NCBI RefSeq assembly: GCF_015751905.1
Contig: NZ_JADOUF010000001.1
Location: 4,030,001 to 4,094,000 of the forward strand
Direction: 5' to 3'
Length of the DNA: 64,000 nucleotides
Origin: Longispora fulva
GTDB lineage: Bacteria; Actinomycetota; Actinomycetes; Mycobacteriales; Micromonosporaceae
Part shown: positions 23,637 through 33,068 of the stretch, in pieces
Layout: each line of letters opens with the position of its first letter
Numbering within the stretch: position 1 is the stretch's first letter
Position numbers and translations under genes: made by a program
The notes under the pieces: model-generated
What the model was told of the DNA's origin: nothing
Databases searched by the model: none
What the model saw: only the letters and a program-made list of their open reading frames with translations

Positions 23637-25172
23637 CTACAAGTCGCGGAATGTCTCAATTCGCGCCCCCAGCAGATTCAGCCGCTGGGCGAGCTGTTCG
23701 TAGCCCCGGTCGATGACGTAGATGTTGCGCAGGACGGACGTCCCCTTCGCGGCGAGCATCGCCAGCAGGATCACCACGGCCGGGCGCAGGGCCGGCGGGC
23801 AGATCACCTCGGCGGCCGACCAGTGGGTGGGGCCCTCGACGTAGACCCGGTGCGGGTCGAGAAGTTTGACGTGCGCGCCGAGCTTGGTGAGTTCGGTGAG
23901 GTAGATGGCCCGGTTCTCGTAGACCCAGTCGTGCACCAGGGTCGCGCCGGAGGCCACGGCGGCGATCACGGCGAAGAACGGCAGGTTGTCGATGTTGAGC
24001 CCGGGGAACGGCATCGGGTGGATCTTGTCCAGGGGCGCGCGCAGTGTGGACGGCCGCACGGTCAGGTCGACGAGCCGGGTGTGCCCGTTGGCCGCCGGGT
24101 ACTCCTCGCTGCGGGTGTAGTCGAGCCCCATCTCCTCCAGGGTCGCCAGCTCGATCTCGAGGAACTCGATCGGCGCCCGGCACACCGTGATCTCCGAGGA
24201 CGTCACGATCGCGGCGGCGATCAGGCTCATGGCCTCGATCGGGTCCTCGGACGGGGCGTAGTCGACGGCCCGGTCGAGCTCGGCCACCCCGTGCACAGTC
24301 AGGGTGGTGGTGCCGACCCCGTCGACCCGCACGCCCAGCTCGCCGAGGAAGAAGCACAGGTCCTGGACCATGTAGTTGGAGCTGGCGTTGCGGATCACGG
24401 TGACGCCCGGGTGCCGGGCGGCGGCCATCAGCACGTTCTCGGTCACGGTGTCGCCGCGCTCGGTGAGGACGATGGCCCGGGTCGGCACGATCTCCCGGTC
24501 GACGTCGGCGTGGTAGAAGCCCTCGTGCGCCTTCACGGCGAGCCCGAACGGCCGCAGCGCGGTCAGGGTCGGCTCGATCGTGCGGGTGCCCAGGTCGCAG
24601 CCCCCGGCGTACGGCAGCTCGAACCGGTCCAGCTCGTGCAGCAGCGGGCCGAGGAACATCAGGATGCTCCGGGTCCGCCGGGCCGCCTCGACGTCCATCG
24701 TGCTCAGGTCCAGGGTGGCCGGCCGGGTGATCTCCAGGTCGTTCTCGTCGTTGAGCCAGCGGGTCCTCACACCGATGCTGCCGAGCACCTCCAGGATCCG
24801 GTTGACCTCCTCGATCCTGGCCACCTTGCGCAGCGTGGTGCGGCCCTTGTTGAGCAGCGACGCGCACAGCAGCGCCACACCGGCGTTCTTGCTGGACCGC
24901 ACGTCGATGCTGCCGGAGAGCTGCTGGCCGCCCACGATCCTCAGGTGCATCGGCCCGGTGTGGCCGATCGAGACGATCTCGCTGTCGAGGGCGTCGCCGA
25001 TCCGGCTGAGCATGTCGAGGCTGAGGTTCTGGTGGCCGTGCTCGATCCGGTTGACGGCGCTCTGGCTGGTCCCCAGGGCCTCGGCGAGCTGCGCCTGGGT
25101 CCATCCCCGGTGCTTGCGGGAGGCGCGGATGAGGCCGCCGATGCGGCGCAGGTAGTCATGGGCGTCAGACAT
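23637..25172 (-). CDS. XRE HTH fused to MurA-like enolpyruvyl transferase
   Basis: This 511-aa protein carries a Cro/C1 HTH at residues about 8-66 (GWTQAQLAEALGTSQSAVNRI) joined to a complete EPSP-synthase-fold domain of the UDP-GlcNAc 1-carboxyvinyltransferase type (about 76-505). The substrate loop GGCDLGTRTIEP retains the catalytic Cys (Cys192), so fosfomycin-type inhibitors should bind. SSKNAGVALLCASLL matches the MurA N-terminal segment. Such fusions occur in actinomycetes besides the housekeeping MurA. It may transfer enolpyruvate to UDP-GlcNAc or a related nucleotide while regulating DNA. Its location next to a lipid-II-type lanthipeptide operon allows a self-resistance role; this is inference. 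Confidence 0.85.
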   Translation of the reverse strand: MSDAHDYLRRIGGLIRASRKHRGWTQAQLAEALGTSQSAVNRIEHGHQNLSLDMLSRIGDALDSEIVSIGHTGPMHLRIVGGQQLSGSIDVRSSKNAGVALLCASLLNKGRTTLRKVARIEEVNRILEVLGSIGVRTRWLNDENDLEITRPATLDLSTMDVEAARRTRSILMFLGPLLHELDRFELPYAGGCDLGTRTIEPTLTALRPFGLAVKAHEGFYHADVDREIVPTRAIVLTERGDTVTENVLMAAARHPGVTVIRNASSNYMVQDLCFFLGELGVRVDGVGTTTLTVHGVAELDRAVDYAPSEDPIEAMSLIAAAIVTSSEITVCRAPIEFLEIELATLEEMGLDYTRSEEYPAANGHTRLVDLTVRPSTLRAPLDKIHPMPFPGLNIDNLPFFAVIAAVASGATLVHDWVYENRAIYLTELTKLGAHVKLLDPHRVYVEGPTHWSAAEVICPPALRPAVVILLAMLAAKGTSVLRNIYVIDRGYEQLAQRLNLLGARIETFRDL

Positions 25173-25320
25173 GACGGCGACCTTATCTCACAGATGACGT
25201 TGCGACCGGCCCAACGTGGGGCGTGGCACGGATCCGGGAGACAGTAATTCGCTCAGTGACGGGAAGAAAACAGACAGCTCACCCGGGCCGGGCCACCCGG
25301 AGGCGACCCGGCACATGACG

Positions 25321-26550
25321 TTAGAACAGGGTGACGGGCAGCGACAGGTAGCTCGGCAGCAGGATCGAGTCGTTGAGCTGCGGGTTCGCCCCGATCGCCA
25401 GCTTCGGGAACCGGCGCAGCAGCCGGGGCATGGCCAGCGCGCCCTCCCTGCGGGACAGCGCCGCGCCCAGGCAGTAGTGCGGGCCGACCCCGAAACTGAT
25501 CGGGTTGTTCTCCGGGCGGTCCGGGTCGAAGACGTCCGGGTCGGCGAACCGCTTCGGGTCCCGGTTGGCCGCGCCGAGCATCACCAGGATCGTGCCGCCC
25601 TTCGGGATGTCGACCCCGTGCACCGTCAGGTCCTCCGAGGCGCTGCGGCTGACGAAGTGCACGGACGTCTGGTACCGCAGGATCTCCTCGACCAGCGGGC
25701 CCGCGGCCTCCGGCACGTCCCGCATCCGCGCCGCCTGCTCGGGGCGTTCCAGCAGCTCGACGAGCGCGGCGGCGAACATCGGCGTCGTGGTGGAGAACGC
25801 GGCGTTGTACGTGACGACCAGGTTGCAGGCCAGCTCCAGGTCCGACACGTGGGTGCCGGCGTCGATCTCCTGGATCAGGCCGCTCGTCACGTCGTCACCG
25901 GGCTCCGCGCGCAGCCGGGCGATGAGCTCCAGGTAGTAGTCGACGAGTTCCTGGGTGGCGCGGTCTGCGGCCTCGAGCACCTTGGCGTTGTTGACCCGCA
26001 TGTTCAGGGCCTCGTTGATCAGGTCGGTGCGCGGCGGCACCCAGGCCCAGTCCGCCTCGGGGATGCCGAGGAGCTGGCCGACGACCCCCGCCGGCACCGG
26101 ATAGGCGAATTCCGTCATGAAGTCGATCTCGCCACCGTCGGCCCCGGCCGCCGCCATCCCGTCCAGCCGGGCGTCGATCAGTGCCGTGATCGCCGGCTCC
26201 ATGGCCGTCACCCGGCGGGGGGTGAACACCTTGCCGAACAGCCGGCGGAACCGGCTGTGCTCGGCGGCGTTGCTGAACATGATGGTGCCCATCAGGGTGG
26301 TGTAGAAAGGGTGCTCCTCCCAGTCCGGTCGGGAGTCGGCGATGTTGCCCCGGTCCAGGTTGACGAACCGGACATCGCGCAGCACCTCGCCGACGGCCTC
26401 GTAGCCGTTGACGACGGCGCACATCTTCGAGCCCGGGATCTGGGGCAGGGAGTTGACCTGGCCGAGGGCGTGCAGGGACGCGTACAGCGGCCAGGGGTCC
26501 CTGCGCCCCGCCGGGCTGAGGATCTTTCGCAGGAGAATGCCAGCGTCCAT
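25321..26550 (-). CDS. Cytochrome P450 with atypical I-helix
   Basis: This 409-aa soluble bacterial P450 has the heme-binding FGVGPHYCLG (Cys360 thiolate) and the K-helix ExxR in EEILRYQ. The I-helix motif, usually AGHETT, reads NAAFSTTT: the acidic residue of the acid-alcohol pair is replaced by Ser, which would alter proton delivery for oxygen activation. P450s with such changes often catalyse unusual reactions or use substrate-assisted chemistry. The gene follows the HTH-MurA gene's promoter region on the same strand (148-bp gap), so they may share regulation but probably not one transcript. The substrate is unknown. A redox partner gene is not nearby. Confidence 0.92.
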   Translation of the reverse strand: MDAGILLRKILSPAGRRDPWPLYASLHALGQVNSLPQIPGSKMCAVVNGYEAVGEVLRDVRFVNLDRGNIADSRPDWEEHPFYTTLMGTIMFSNAAEHSRFRRLFGKVFTPRRVTAMEPAITALIDARLDGMAAAGADGGEIDFMTEFAYPVPAGVVGQLLGIPEADWAWVPPRTDLINEALNMRVNNAKVLEAADRATQELVDYYLELIARLRAEPGDDVTSGLIQEIDAGTHVSDLELACNLVVTYNAAFSTTTPMFAAALVELLERPEQAARMRDVPEAAGPLVEEILRYQTSVHFVSRSASEDLTVHGVDIPKGGTILVMLGAANRDPKRFADPDVFDPDRPENNPISFGVGPHYCLGAALSRREGALAMPRLLRRFPKLAIGANPQLNDSILLPSYLSLPVTLF

Positions 26551-26630
26551 AGTGAGGTCCTCTTACAGATGATCGAAGGAACACAGTGGAGCCTAGTCCG
26601 CCACATACGGACCGGGAATACCAAAGGAAA

Positions 26631-26661
26631 GGCCCCGGTGCACCAGAGGCGCACCGGGGCC
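26631..26661 (-). terminator. Terminator after the SGNH hydrolase gene
   Basis: GGCCCCGGTGC (26631-26641) pairs with GCACCGGGGCC (26651-26661), 16 bp beyond the SGNH hydrolase stop and upstream of the P450 gene. Confidence 0.75.
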
Positions 26662-26677
26662 CGGGTATTGCGGGTAC

Positions 26678-27964
26678 TTATCGGAGCATGTTCAGGTTAA
26701 CCGTGTCCGCCATCAGCTGGTAACCCGCGTCGTTCGGGTGGATGTGGTCTCCACTGTCGAACTCCGCGCGCAACTTCGTGGGGGCGGCCGGGTCACGCAG
26801 AGCCTTGTCGAAGTCGACGACACCGTCGAAGTCGGAGCTCGTGCGCAGGTACTCGTTGACCGCGATCCGGGTGGCTTCCCGCTCGGGGGTCCACACGGCG
26901 GCCGTCGAGGTCTCGTACGGCATCAGCGTGCAGCCGATGACCTTGATCGCCCGCTGGCGCGACTGGACCGAGATCTGGTGCAGACCGTCGATGATCGCAT
27001 CGGCGCTCTCGTTGCTCATCCAGATGTCGTTGATGCCCAGGTCGACCACGACCGTACCGACGCCGGACGGCGCCAGGACGTCGTGCCCGAGCCGGAACAG
27101 CGCGCTGTTGCCGATCTCGGCGAAGCCGCCACCACCGTTGATGGGCTCGAGCCCGTCCTTGGTGATCCGGTTCCCGCTGACGCCCATGTTGAGCACGCCC
27201 GGGGTCCGGCCGTTACGCGGGTTGAGGATCAGGCGGGTGGCCAGGGCGTCCGGCCACCGCTTGTTCCCGCCCATCGTGGAGTTGGTGCCGTTGGCGATCG
27301 AGTCACCGAGGATGGCGACCGAACCGCCGGCCTTCTCCCGCAGCACGTCGATGCCGGCGAGGAAGTAGAAGTTCTCCCTCACGCTGGCACCGGGCATCGC
27401 GGCGGTGGTCGTCTGGTCGCCGACCATGTAGTAGGACGCCTGCCGCGACTGGAAGTGGAACGTCGTCGGCCCGGTCGCGACCGGGAAGAACAGCGTCACG
27501 ACCAGGTCCTGCTGGTTCGGAATCGTCATGGTGACCGGGTCCGTCAGCAGGTCGGTGCCCTTCTTCTGCACCACCGACGTCTTCCCGTTGAACGTCAGCT
27601 CGTGCACGCTCGTCAGGTCGATGTCGGACGGGTCAGGGGTGGTCAGATCCGGCAGCGCGATCGTGGCGTGACCGATGGTGATGGACGGGTTCAGACCGTA
27701 CTGGTCCGAGATCCGGATCCGCAGTGCCTCACCACCGACCGAGGTGTGCACGATCATGCGCAGGCTCTGGTTGGTGAAACCGATCTGGCTGGAGCCACCG
27801 GCAACACTTCCGGGCGTTGACCCCGCCGCCCACGTGCCGGTCCATTCCTGTGTCTTTTCAATGCCGCCGGTCGCCGAACCGCTGCTCGCGGCGAGCACAG
27901 AGGATGCGACAACCGCGACCGCCGTGGCGGCCAGCAGAACCCGCAACTTTCGAGGGGTGTTCAT
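26678..27964 (-). CDS. Secreted SGNH/GDSL-family hydrolase
   Basis: This 428-aa protein has an N-terminal signal peptide (about 1-35) and an N-terminal beta-rich region. The SGNH core begins with block I AILGDSIANGTNS (nucleophile Ser), then GVSGNRI (block II Gly), VVVDLGINDIW (block III Asn), and a C-terminal DHIHPNDAGY (block V Asp/His). It resembles secreted actinomycete esterases acting on acyl or acetyl groups of sugars or lipids. ATG 27964 is chosen because it begins the signal peptide and GGAGG lies upstream; an upstream ATG at 27994 is less likely. It is transcribed divergently from the acyl-CoA ligase gene. Confidence 0.87.
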   Translation of the reverse strand: MNTPRKLRVLLAATAVAVVASSVLAASSGSATGGIEKTQEWTGTWAAGSTPGSVAGGSSQIGFTNQSLRMIVHTSVGGEALRIRISDQYGLNPSITIGHATIALPDLTTPDPSDIDLTSVHELTFNGKTSVVQKKGTDLLTDPVTMTIPNQQDLVVTLFFPVATGPTTFHFQSRQASYYMVGDQTTTAAMPGASVRENFYFLAGIDVLREKAGGSVAILGDSIANGTNSTMGGNKRWPDALATRLILNPRNGRTPGVLNMGVSGNRITKDGLEPINGGGGFAEIGNSALFRLGHDVLAPSGVGTVVVDLGINDIWMSNESADAIIDGLHQISVQSRQRAIKVIGCTLMPYETSTAAVWTPEREATRIAVNEYLRTSSDFDGVVDFDKALRDPAAPTKLRAEFDSGDHIHPNDAGYQLMADTVNLNMLR

Positions 27965-28098
27965 GTCGGGAGCGAACCTCCAATTGATGACCAACGTGGG
28001 TCGCCCGCCCGTGAATAACCAGGCGGTAGGGACAACAAGTTAGTGCCCTCGCCGTAGGGCGTCAATCGGCTCTTAGAATGGTTTCGCGCGCCCTTTCA

Positions 28099-28121
28099 TG
28101 CATATCGATATACCGAATGCA
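28099..28121. promoter_or_regulatory. Nested palindrome, candidate operator in the divergent promoter region
   Basis: The perfect 10-bp palindrome ATATCGATAT (28102-28111) is enclosed by TGCAT (28099-28103) and ATGCA (28117-28121). It is strikingly AT-rich for this genome and lies between the divergent SGNH hydrolase and acyl-CoA ligase genes. A short hairpin (28045-28060) also lies in this 329-bp gap. Nothing else was recognised there. Confidence 0.4.
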
Positions 28122-28293
28122 CTGTGGACCTACCTATTCGGGAAAGCGCCATGAAAAGGTCATTCCCGCGTTCGTTGCACAGTGGATCTTCCACACTGGC
28201 CCATACGCGGGTGGAGCTGTATGGTCCCGGTCACGGGGACCCAGTCGCCACACTATTCGCCCCCGTGAGGGCACGGAAAAGTAGGGGATTTAG

Positions 28294-29829
28294 ATGGACA
28301 ACTACGTCAATCGCGCCCTGGACATCCTCGCCGGATACGGCGACCGGGAGGCCCTCGTCGGCGACGGCGTCCGGCTCACCTACGACGACGTCCACGCGAA
28401 GGTGCTCGAACTCGCCGCGTCCCTGCAGGACAACGGCGTACGGTCCGGCACGGCGGTCGGCGTCCTGGTGTCCAACCCGCCCGAGGCGCTGCCCCTGCAC
28501 CTGGCGCTGCACCTGCTCGGCTGCCGTACCGTGTGGATCGCCCTGATCACGCCCCGCAACGAGCTCGCCGCCTACGTGCGGCTCGCACAGCTCGACGTGC
28601 TGATCTACGACGCCCGCACCCAGGACGCGCTCGGCCGGGAGATCGCCGCGAGCCTCGCCCCGCTGCCGGTGCTGTGTCTCGGCCCCGACGGCCTCGGCCC
28701 GGACATCCTCGCGGCCCGGGCCGCCGACGCGCCCGCCCTGGACCTCACCGGCGTGACGCACGAGCCGGAGTCGGTGTTCCAGACCAGCGGCACGACCGGA
28801 CTGCCGAAGATGGTGCACCACCGGCAGGGCTTCTTCGAGCAGGTCATCGCGCTGGCCGGCGAGTTCCGCGACTCCGGGCACCCGGTGCTGCGGCACCTGT
28901 CGGTCACCCCGCCGTGGCATGTCAGCGGGCCGATGACCGCGTACTTCAACCTGTTCCACGGCGGCGTGCTGTTCGTCCAGGAGGACTGGGACGCCGACGT
29001 CTTCCTCGCCACCATCCACGCCGAGCAGATCAACTCGACCTTCGTGTCGCCGCCGCTGTTCTACGAGCTGCTCGACCACCCGAAGCTGGCCGAGACGGAC
29101 TTCCGGCAGATGCTGATGTTCAACGTCGGCAGCGCCCCGACCGCGCCGGCCCGCCTCGTCCAGGCGCACGAACTCCTCGGCCCGGTGGTCCGGATCGTGT
29201 ACGGCCTGAGCGAGTCCACCCTGATCAGCGCCATGCCGAACGTCACCCCCGACCCGGCCCACCCGGACCGGCTCGGCTCGTGCGGCGTGCCCTACGGCGA
29301 CGTGACGATCGAGATCCGCGACGAGGAAGCCCGGCCGGTGCCCACCGGCGAGCTCGGCGAGGTGTGGGTGGCCAGCAGACTCAACATGACCGGGTACTGG
29401 GGCCAGCCCGACTACACCGCCGAGACCCTGGTCGACGGCTGGGTCCGCACCGGGGACCTGGGCAAACTCGACGACGACGGCTACCTGTACCTGGTGGACC
29501 GGGTCAAGGACATGATCGTCACCGGACGCGGCTCGCGGAACGTGTTCTCCCGCCCCCTCGAGGACTTCCTCGCCGCCCAGCCCGAGGTGCGCGCCGCCGC
29601 CGTCATCGGGGTCGGCGACGACAAGCTCGGCGAGGTCGTGCACGCCTACGTCGTCCTCGCCCCCGACGCGGCGGTCACCGTCGAGGACCTGCAGGCCCGG
29701 GTCCTGGCGGACTTCACCCCGATCTGGGTGCCCCGGACCGTGGACTTCGTGGACCGGCTGCCGCTCGGCAACACCGGCAAGGTGGACAAGAAGGCGCTGC
29801 GGGCCCGGTACCTGGCCGAGCACCCGTGA
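28294..29829 (+). CDS. AMP-forming acyl-CoA synthetase/ligase
   Basis: This 511-aa ANL-superfamily enzyme activates a carboxylate as the acyl-adenylate and usually transfers it to CoA or a carrier. Motifs in order: P-loop TSGTTGLPKMVHH (about 165), A5 VYGLSEST, A7 VRTGDLGKLDDDGY, A8 DRVKDMIVTGRG, and A10 GNTGKVDKKAL with the catalytic Lys near the C-terminus. The closest general group is fatty-acid or aryl-acid CoA ligases; the substrate is not predictable here. AGGGG lies upstream of the ATG. Its stop overlaps the GTG of the MFS gene (GTGA), so the two form an operon. A link with the neighbouring P450 and SGNH genes is possible. Confidence 0.88.
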   Translation: MDNYVNRALDILAGYGDREALVGDGVRLTYDDVHAKVLELAASLQDNGVRSGTAVGVLVSNPPEALPLHLALHLLGCRTVWIALITPRNELAAYVRLAQLDVLIYDARTQDALGREIAASLAPLPVLCLGPDGLGPDILAARAADAPALDLTGVTHEPESVFQTSGTTGLPKMVHHRQGFFEQVIALAGEFRDSGHPVLRHLSVTPPWHVSGPMTAYFNLFHGGVLFVQEDWDADVFLATIHAEQINSTFVSPPLFYELLDHPKLAETDFRQMLMFNVGSAPTAPARLVQAHELLGPVVRIVYGLSESTLISAMPNVTPDPAHPDRLGSCGVPYGDVTIEIRDEEARPVPTGELGEVWVASRLNMTGYWGQPDYTAETLVDGWVRTGDLGKLDDDGYLYLVDRVKDMIVTGRGSRNVFSRPLEDFLAAQPEVRAAAVIGVGDDKLGEVVHAYVVLAPDAAVTVEDLQARVLADFTPIWVPRTVDFVDRLPLGNTGKVDKKALRARYLAEHP

Positions 29830-31046
29830 GACGGCGTACCGGGCTGATCGCCCTGCTCGCCGCCGACACGGTCGCCGCGCTCGGCATCCAGATGTCGGTC
29901 GTGGCCATCCCGTGGCTGGTCCTGGTGATGACGAACAGCCCGGCCAAGATGGGACTGGCTGCCGGCGCGGAGATCGTCTGCTACGTCCTGTCCGGGATCT
30001 TCGCCGCCCCGGTCGCCGACCGGTTCGGCACCCGGCGGACCGCGATCGCCGCCGAGACGGGCAGCGCCGCGGCCCTGGCGACCGTCGCGCTGCTCCCGCA
30101 CCTACACTTCGGCGTGCTGCTCGTCCTGGTGGCCGTCTCCGGCGGCCTGCGCGGCGTCGGCGACCGGGTCAAACACGTGATGATGCGGCCGATGGCCGAG
30201 ATCGCCGACGCGCCGATGATCCGGGTGACCTCGGTCTACGAGAGCCTCACCCGGGTCGCGATGCTCGTCGGCGCGCCCCTGGCCGGCGTGCTCATCTCCG
30301 CGATGAGCGCCGCGCACGTCGTCGGGCTGACCGCCGTCACGTTCGCGGGCTGCGCGCTGCTCGTCACGCTGTTCGTCCGGCCGCCCGACGCCGGCCCCGC
30401 CGAGGCCCGCGAGCCGTACCTGACCGCGCTGCGCGGCGGGGTCCGCACCCTGCTCGGCGACCGGATGCTCGTCACGATGACCCTGATCCTGTTCGCGTCG
30501 AACCTGTTCACCCAGGCCGCCGTCGTCGTCTTCGTGCCCCTGTGGGTCCGCGACGTCGCGCACACCTCCACGGCGCTCGGCCTGGTCGACGGCGCGTTCG
30601 CCGGCGGGGTGCTGCTCGGCAGCATGGTGTTCACGCTGCTGGCGACCCGGGTCCCGCAGTACCTGGCGTTCACGCTCGGCGCCATCCTCGGCGGCGCGCC
30701 ACGGCTGCTGGTGCTCGGCCTCAGCGACAACCTGGCCGTGGTGATGGGCGTGACCCTGCTGTCCGGGGTGGCGATGTGCGCCGTGAACCCGGTGTACGGC
30801 GCGGCCCTGTACCGCCGGGTGCCCGCCGCCCTGCAGACCCGGGTGTTCGGGCTGGTCACGGCCGTGTGCTTCTCGGGTATCCCCCTCGGCGGGATCCTCG
30901 CCGGCTGGGCGGTGCCCGGGTTCGGGCTGACCGGGACGGTGTTGTCGTTCGGGGTGGTGTTCCTGGTGGTCAGCCTGGTGCCGCTGCTCGGGGTGCGGGG
31001 ACGGGACCCGTTGGGGGTGCCGGAGCGGGAGACGGCGGCGGCGTAG
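29826..31046 (+). CDS. MFS transporter, 12-helix drug/metabolite efflux type
   Basis: This 406-aa integral membrane protein has about 12 hydrophobic helices. A loop motif, PVADRFGTRRT, after helix 2 resembles the MFS GXXXD(R/K)XGR(R/K) motif. It resembles the enterobactin-exporter/DHA3 group, so it is probably a proton-coupled exporter. The start is GTG 29826, overlapping the ligase stop by 4 nt, which ties it to the acyl-CoA ligase. A combined job, activating an acid and exporting the product, is plausible but unproven. Confidence 0.87.
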   Translation: MRRRTGLIALLAADTVAALGIQMSVVAIPWLVLVMTNSPAKMGLAAGAEIVCYVLSGIFAAPVADRFGTRRTAIAAETGSAAALATVALLPHLHFGVLLVLVAVSGGLRGVGDRVKHVMMRPMAEIADAPMIRVTSVYESLTRVAMLVGAPLAGVLISAMSAAHVVGLTAVTFAGCALLVTLFVRPPDAGPAEAREPYLTALRGGVRTLLGDRMLVTMTLILFASNLFTQAAVVVFVPLWVRDVAHTSTALGLVDGAFAGGVLLGSMVFTLLATRVPQYLAFTLGAILGGAPRLLVLGLSDNLAVVMGVTLLSGVAMCAVNPVYGAALYRRVPAALQTRVFGLVTAVCFSGIPLGGILAGWAVPGFGLTGTVLSFGVVFLVVSLVPLLGVRGRDPLGVPERETAAA

Positions 31047-31170
31047 CGGTTGGTGGCTTTCGCACTGTTGGTCCGTCAGCAGCGGCGCGTTCACGCGTGT
31101 TTCATCGAGACTCCTGACTCTGTTGGGCACCGGTCCGCGACACTGGCGGCCCATCCCCATGGAGGTACCC

Positions 31171-33060
31171 GTGGAACGTCGTCAGTTCCTCACCATCGCC
31201 GCCGGCGCGCTCGCCGCGACCGGTTTCTTCCCGGACAACCTGCAGCGCGCCATGGCCGCGCCGGTCCAGCCGCTGGCCGCGCTGACCGACATCGAGCACG
31301 TGGTCGTCTTCATGCAGGAGAACCGCTCGTTCGACCACTATTTCGGGCTGCTGCGCGGGGTGCGCGGTTTCGGTGATCGGAGCCGGATCACGCTGCCCGG
31401 CGGGAAGTCGGTGTTCGAGCAGCCGAACGGGACCAAGACCCTGATGCCGTTCCGGGTGCACGACCAGTGCATGAACGGTACGCCGCACGACTGGGGCAGC
31501 GGGCACACCGCGTGGGACAACGGTAAGTGGGACAAGTGGGTGTCCGCGAAGGGCGCGGCGACGATGGCGTACTACGGCCCCGAGGACCTGGGCTTCTACT
31601 ACCAGCTGGCCGACGCGTTCACCATCATGGACGCCTACCACTGTTCGGTGATGGGCCCGACGTGCCCGAACCGGCTGTACCTGTGGTCGGGGCACTCCGG
31701 CGGGTACACGGACAACTCGATGGGCGAGGGCAACCCGATCTGCACCTGGACGACCTACGCCGAGCGGCTGGAGGCGGCGTCGGTCAGCTGGAAGGTGTAC
31801 CAGGAGTCCAACAACTACGACGACAACGGCCTGGCGTACTTCAAGCAGTTCCACGACGCCGCCCCGGGCACCGCGCTGCACGACAAGGCGATGGTGAAGT
31901 ATCCGGACCTGGTGACGGCCTTCAAGAACGACGTCACGGCGGGTACGTTGCCGAAGGTGTCGTGGGTGGTCGCGCCGGACTACAAGTCCGAGCACCCGAG
32001 CTGGGGGCCGAACTCCGGGGCGCTGCTGACCAGTCAGTTGCTCGACGCGCTGGCCTCGAACCCGGCTGTGTGGAACAAGAGCGTCTTCCTGCTCACCTAC
32101 GACGAGAACGACGGCTTCTACGATCACGTGCCGCCGCCGGTGCCGGCCCCGGGCACGCCGGGCGAGTTCAGCGGCGGCCAGCCGTTCGGGCTGGGCGTGC
32201 GGGTGCCGATGATCGTGGTGTCGCCGTTCAGCCGGGGCGGAAACGTCTCCTCGGAGACGTCCGACCACACCTCTGTGCTGCAGTTCCTGGAGAAGGTCAC
32301 CGGGGTGGCCGAGCCGAACATCAGCGCGTGGCGGCGCAAGGTGACCGGCGACCTGACGTCGACCCTGGACCTGACGGGCACGGTCGGCACCTATCCGGCG
32401 CTGACCCGGCCGGTGGACCCGGCGTGCCGGTCCGGGGTGAGCGTCCGGCCGCCGAAGACGCAGGTGATGCCGGTGCAGGCGTCGGGGACCCGGCCGGCCC
32501 GGCCGCTGCCGTACCAGCCGACGTCGGCCCTGTCCGTGGACCGGGCGGCCGGCAAGGTGTGGATCGCGCTCGGCAACGCGGGGGCCGAGGCCGCGCACCT
32601 GGCGGTGTACGCGCAGGCGTTCCGCACCGACGGGCCGTGGCAGTACACCGTGGACGCGCACGCCTCGACGAGCGACTACTTCAACGTGCAGACGTACGGC
32701 GGCGGGAAGTACGACCTGGGCGTGTTCGGCCCGAACCGGTTCCTGCGCCGGTTCGCCGGGGACATCAACGCCGCGGGCGGGCTGCTCCAGGTGACCGACG
32801 AGGTCGACCCGGCCGCCGGGCTGTTCTGGCTGACCCTGGCCAACCACGGCACGTCTGCAGTGACCTTCACGGTCGCGGCGACCGGCTACCGGACGGACGG
32901 GCCGTGGACCTACCCGGTCGCGGCCGGCGGCTCGACCCGCGTCTCCTGGAATGCCACCACCGGCTGGTACGACCTGACGGTGACGACCGCCTCGGACACC
33001 GCCTGGACCCAACGTTTCCTCGGCCACATCGAAACGGGCGCGCCGAGCATCACAGGCTGA
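31171..33060 (+). CDS. Tat-secreted phosphocholine-specific phospholipase C
   Basis: This 629-aa protein begins with a Tat-like signal (VERRQFLTIAAGALAATGF). The alkaline-phosphatase-fold PLC domain follows, with the family signature HVVVFMQENRSFDHYFG, the metal-site segment FLLTYDENDGFYDHV, and VPMIVVSPFSRGG. Two C-terminal bacterial PLC domains occupy about the last 200 residues. It cleaves the headgroup from phosphatidylcholine or sphingomyelin outside the cell and can help phosphate scavenging. GTG 31171 is chosen over ATG 31159 because GGAGG (31161-31165) is correctly spaced for it and would be inside the frame otherwise. Confidence 0.9.
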   Translation: MERRQFLTIAAGALAATGFFPDNLQRAMAAPVQPLAALTDIEHVVVFMQENRSFDHYFGLLRGVRGFGDRSRITLPGGKSVFEQPNGTKTLMPFRVHDQCMNGTPHDWGSGHTAWDNGKWDKWVSAKGAATMAYYGPEDLGFYYQLADAFTIMDAYHCSVMGPTCPNRLYLWSGHSGGYTDNSMGEGNPICTWTTYAERLEAASVSWKVYQESNNYDDNGLAYFKQFHDAAPGTALHDKAMVKYPDLVTAFKNDVTAGTLPKVSWVVAPDYKSEHPSWGPNSGALLTSQLLDALASNPAVWNKSVFLLTYDENDGFYDHVPPPVPAPGTPGEFSGGQPFGLGVRVPMIVVSPFSRGGNVSSETSDHTSVLQFLEKVTGVAEPNISAWRRKVTGDLTSTLDLTGTVGTYPALTRPVDPACRSGVSVRPPKTQVMPVQASGTRPARPLPYQPTSALSVDRAAGKVWIALGNAGAEAAHLAVYAQAFRTDGPWQYTVDAHASTSDYFNVQTYGGGKYDLGVFGPNRFLRRFAGDINAAGGLLQVTDEVDPAAGLFWLTLANHGTSAVTFTVAATGYRTDGPWTYPVAAGGSTRVSWNATTGWYDLTVTTASDTAWTQRFLGHIETGAPSITG

Positions 33061-33068
33061 GCCTTGCC

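Noticed and set aside
28231-29823. 530-codon minus-strand frame opposite the acyl-CoA ligase
   Set aside because: It is antisense to a clear ANL enzyme and shows only Val/Gly/Arg bias.
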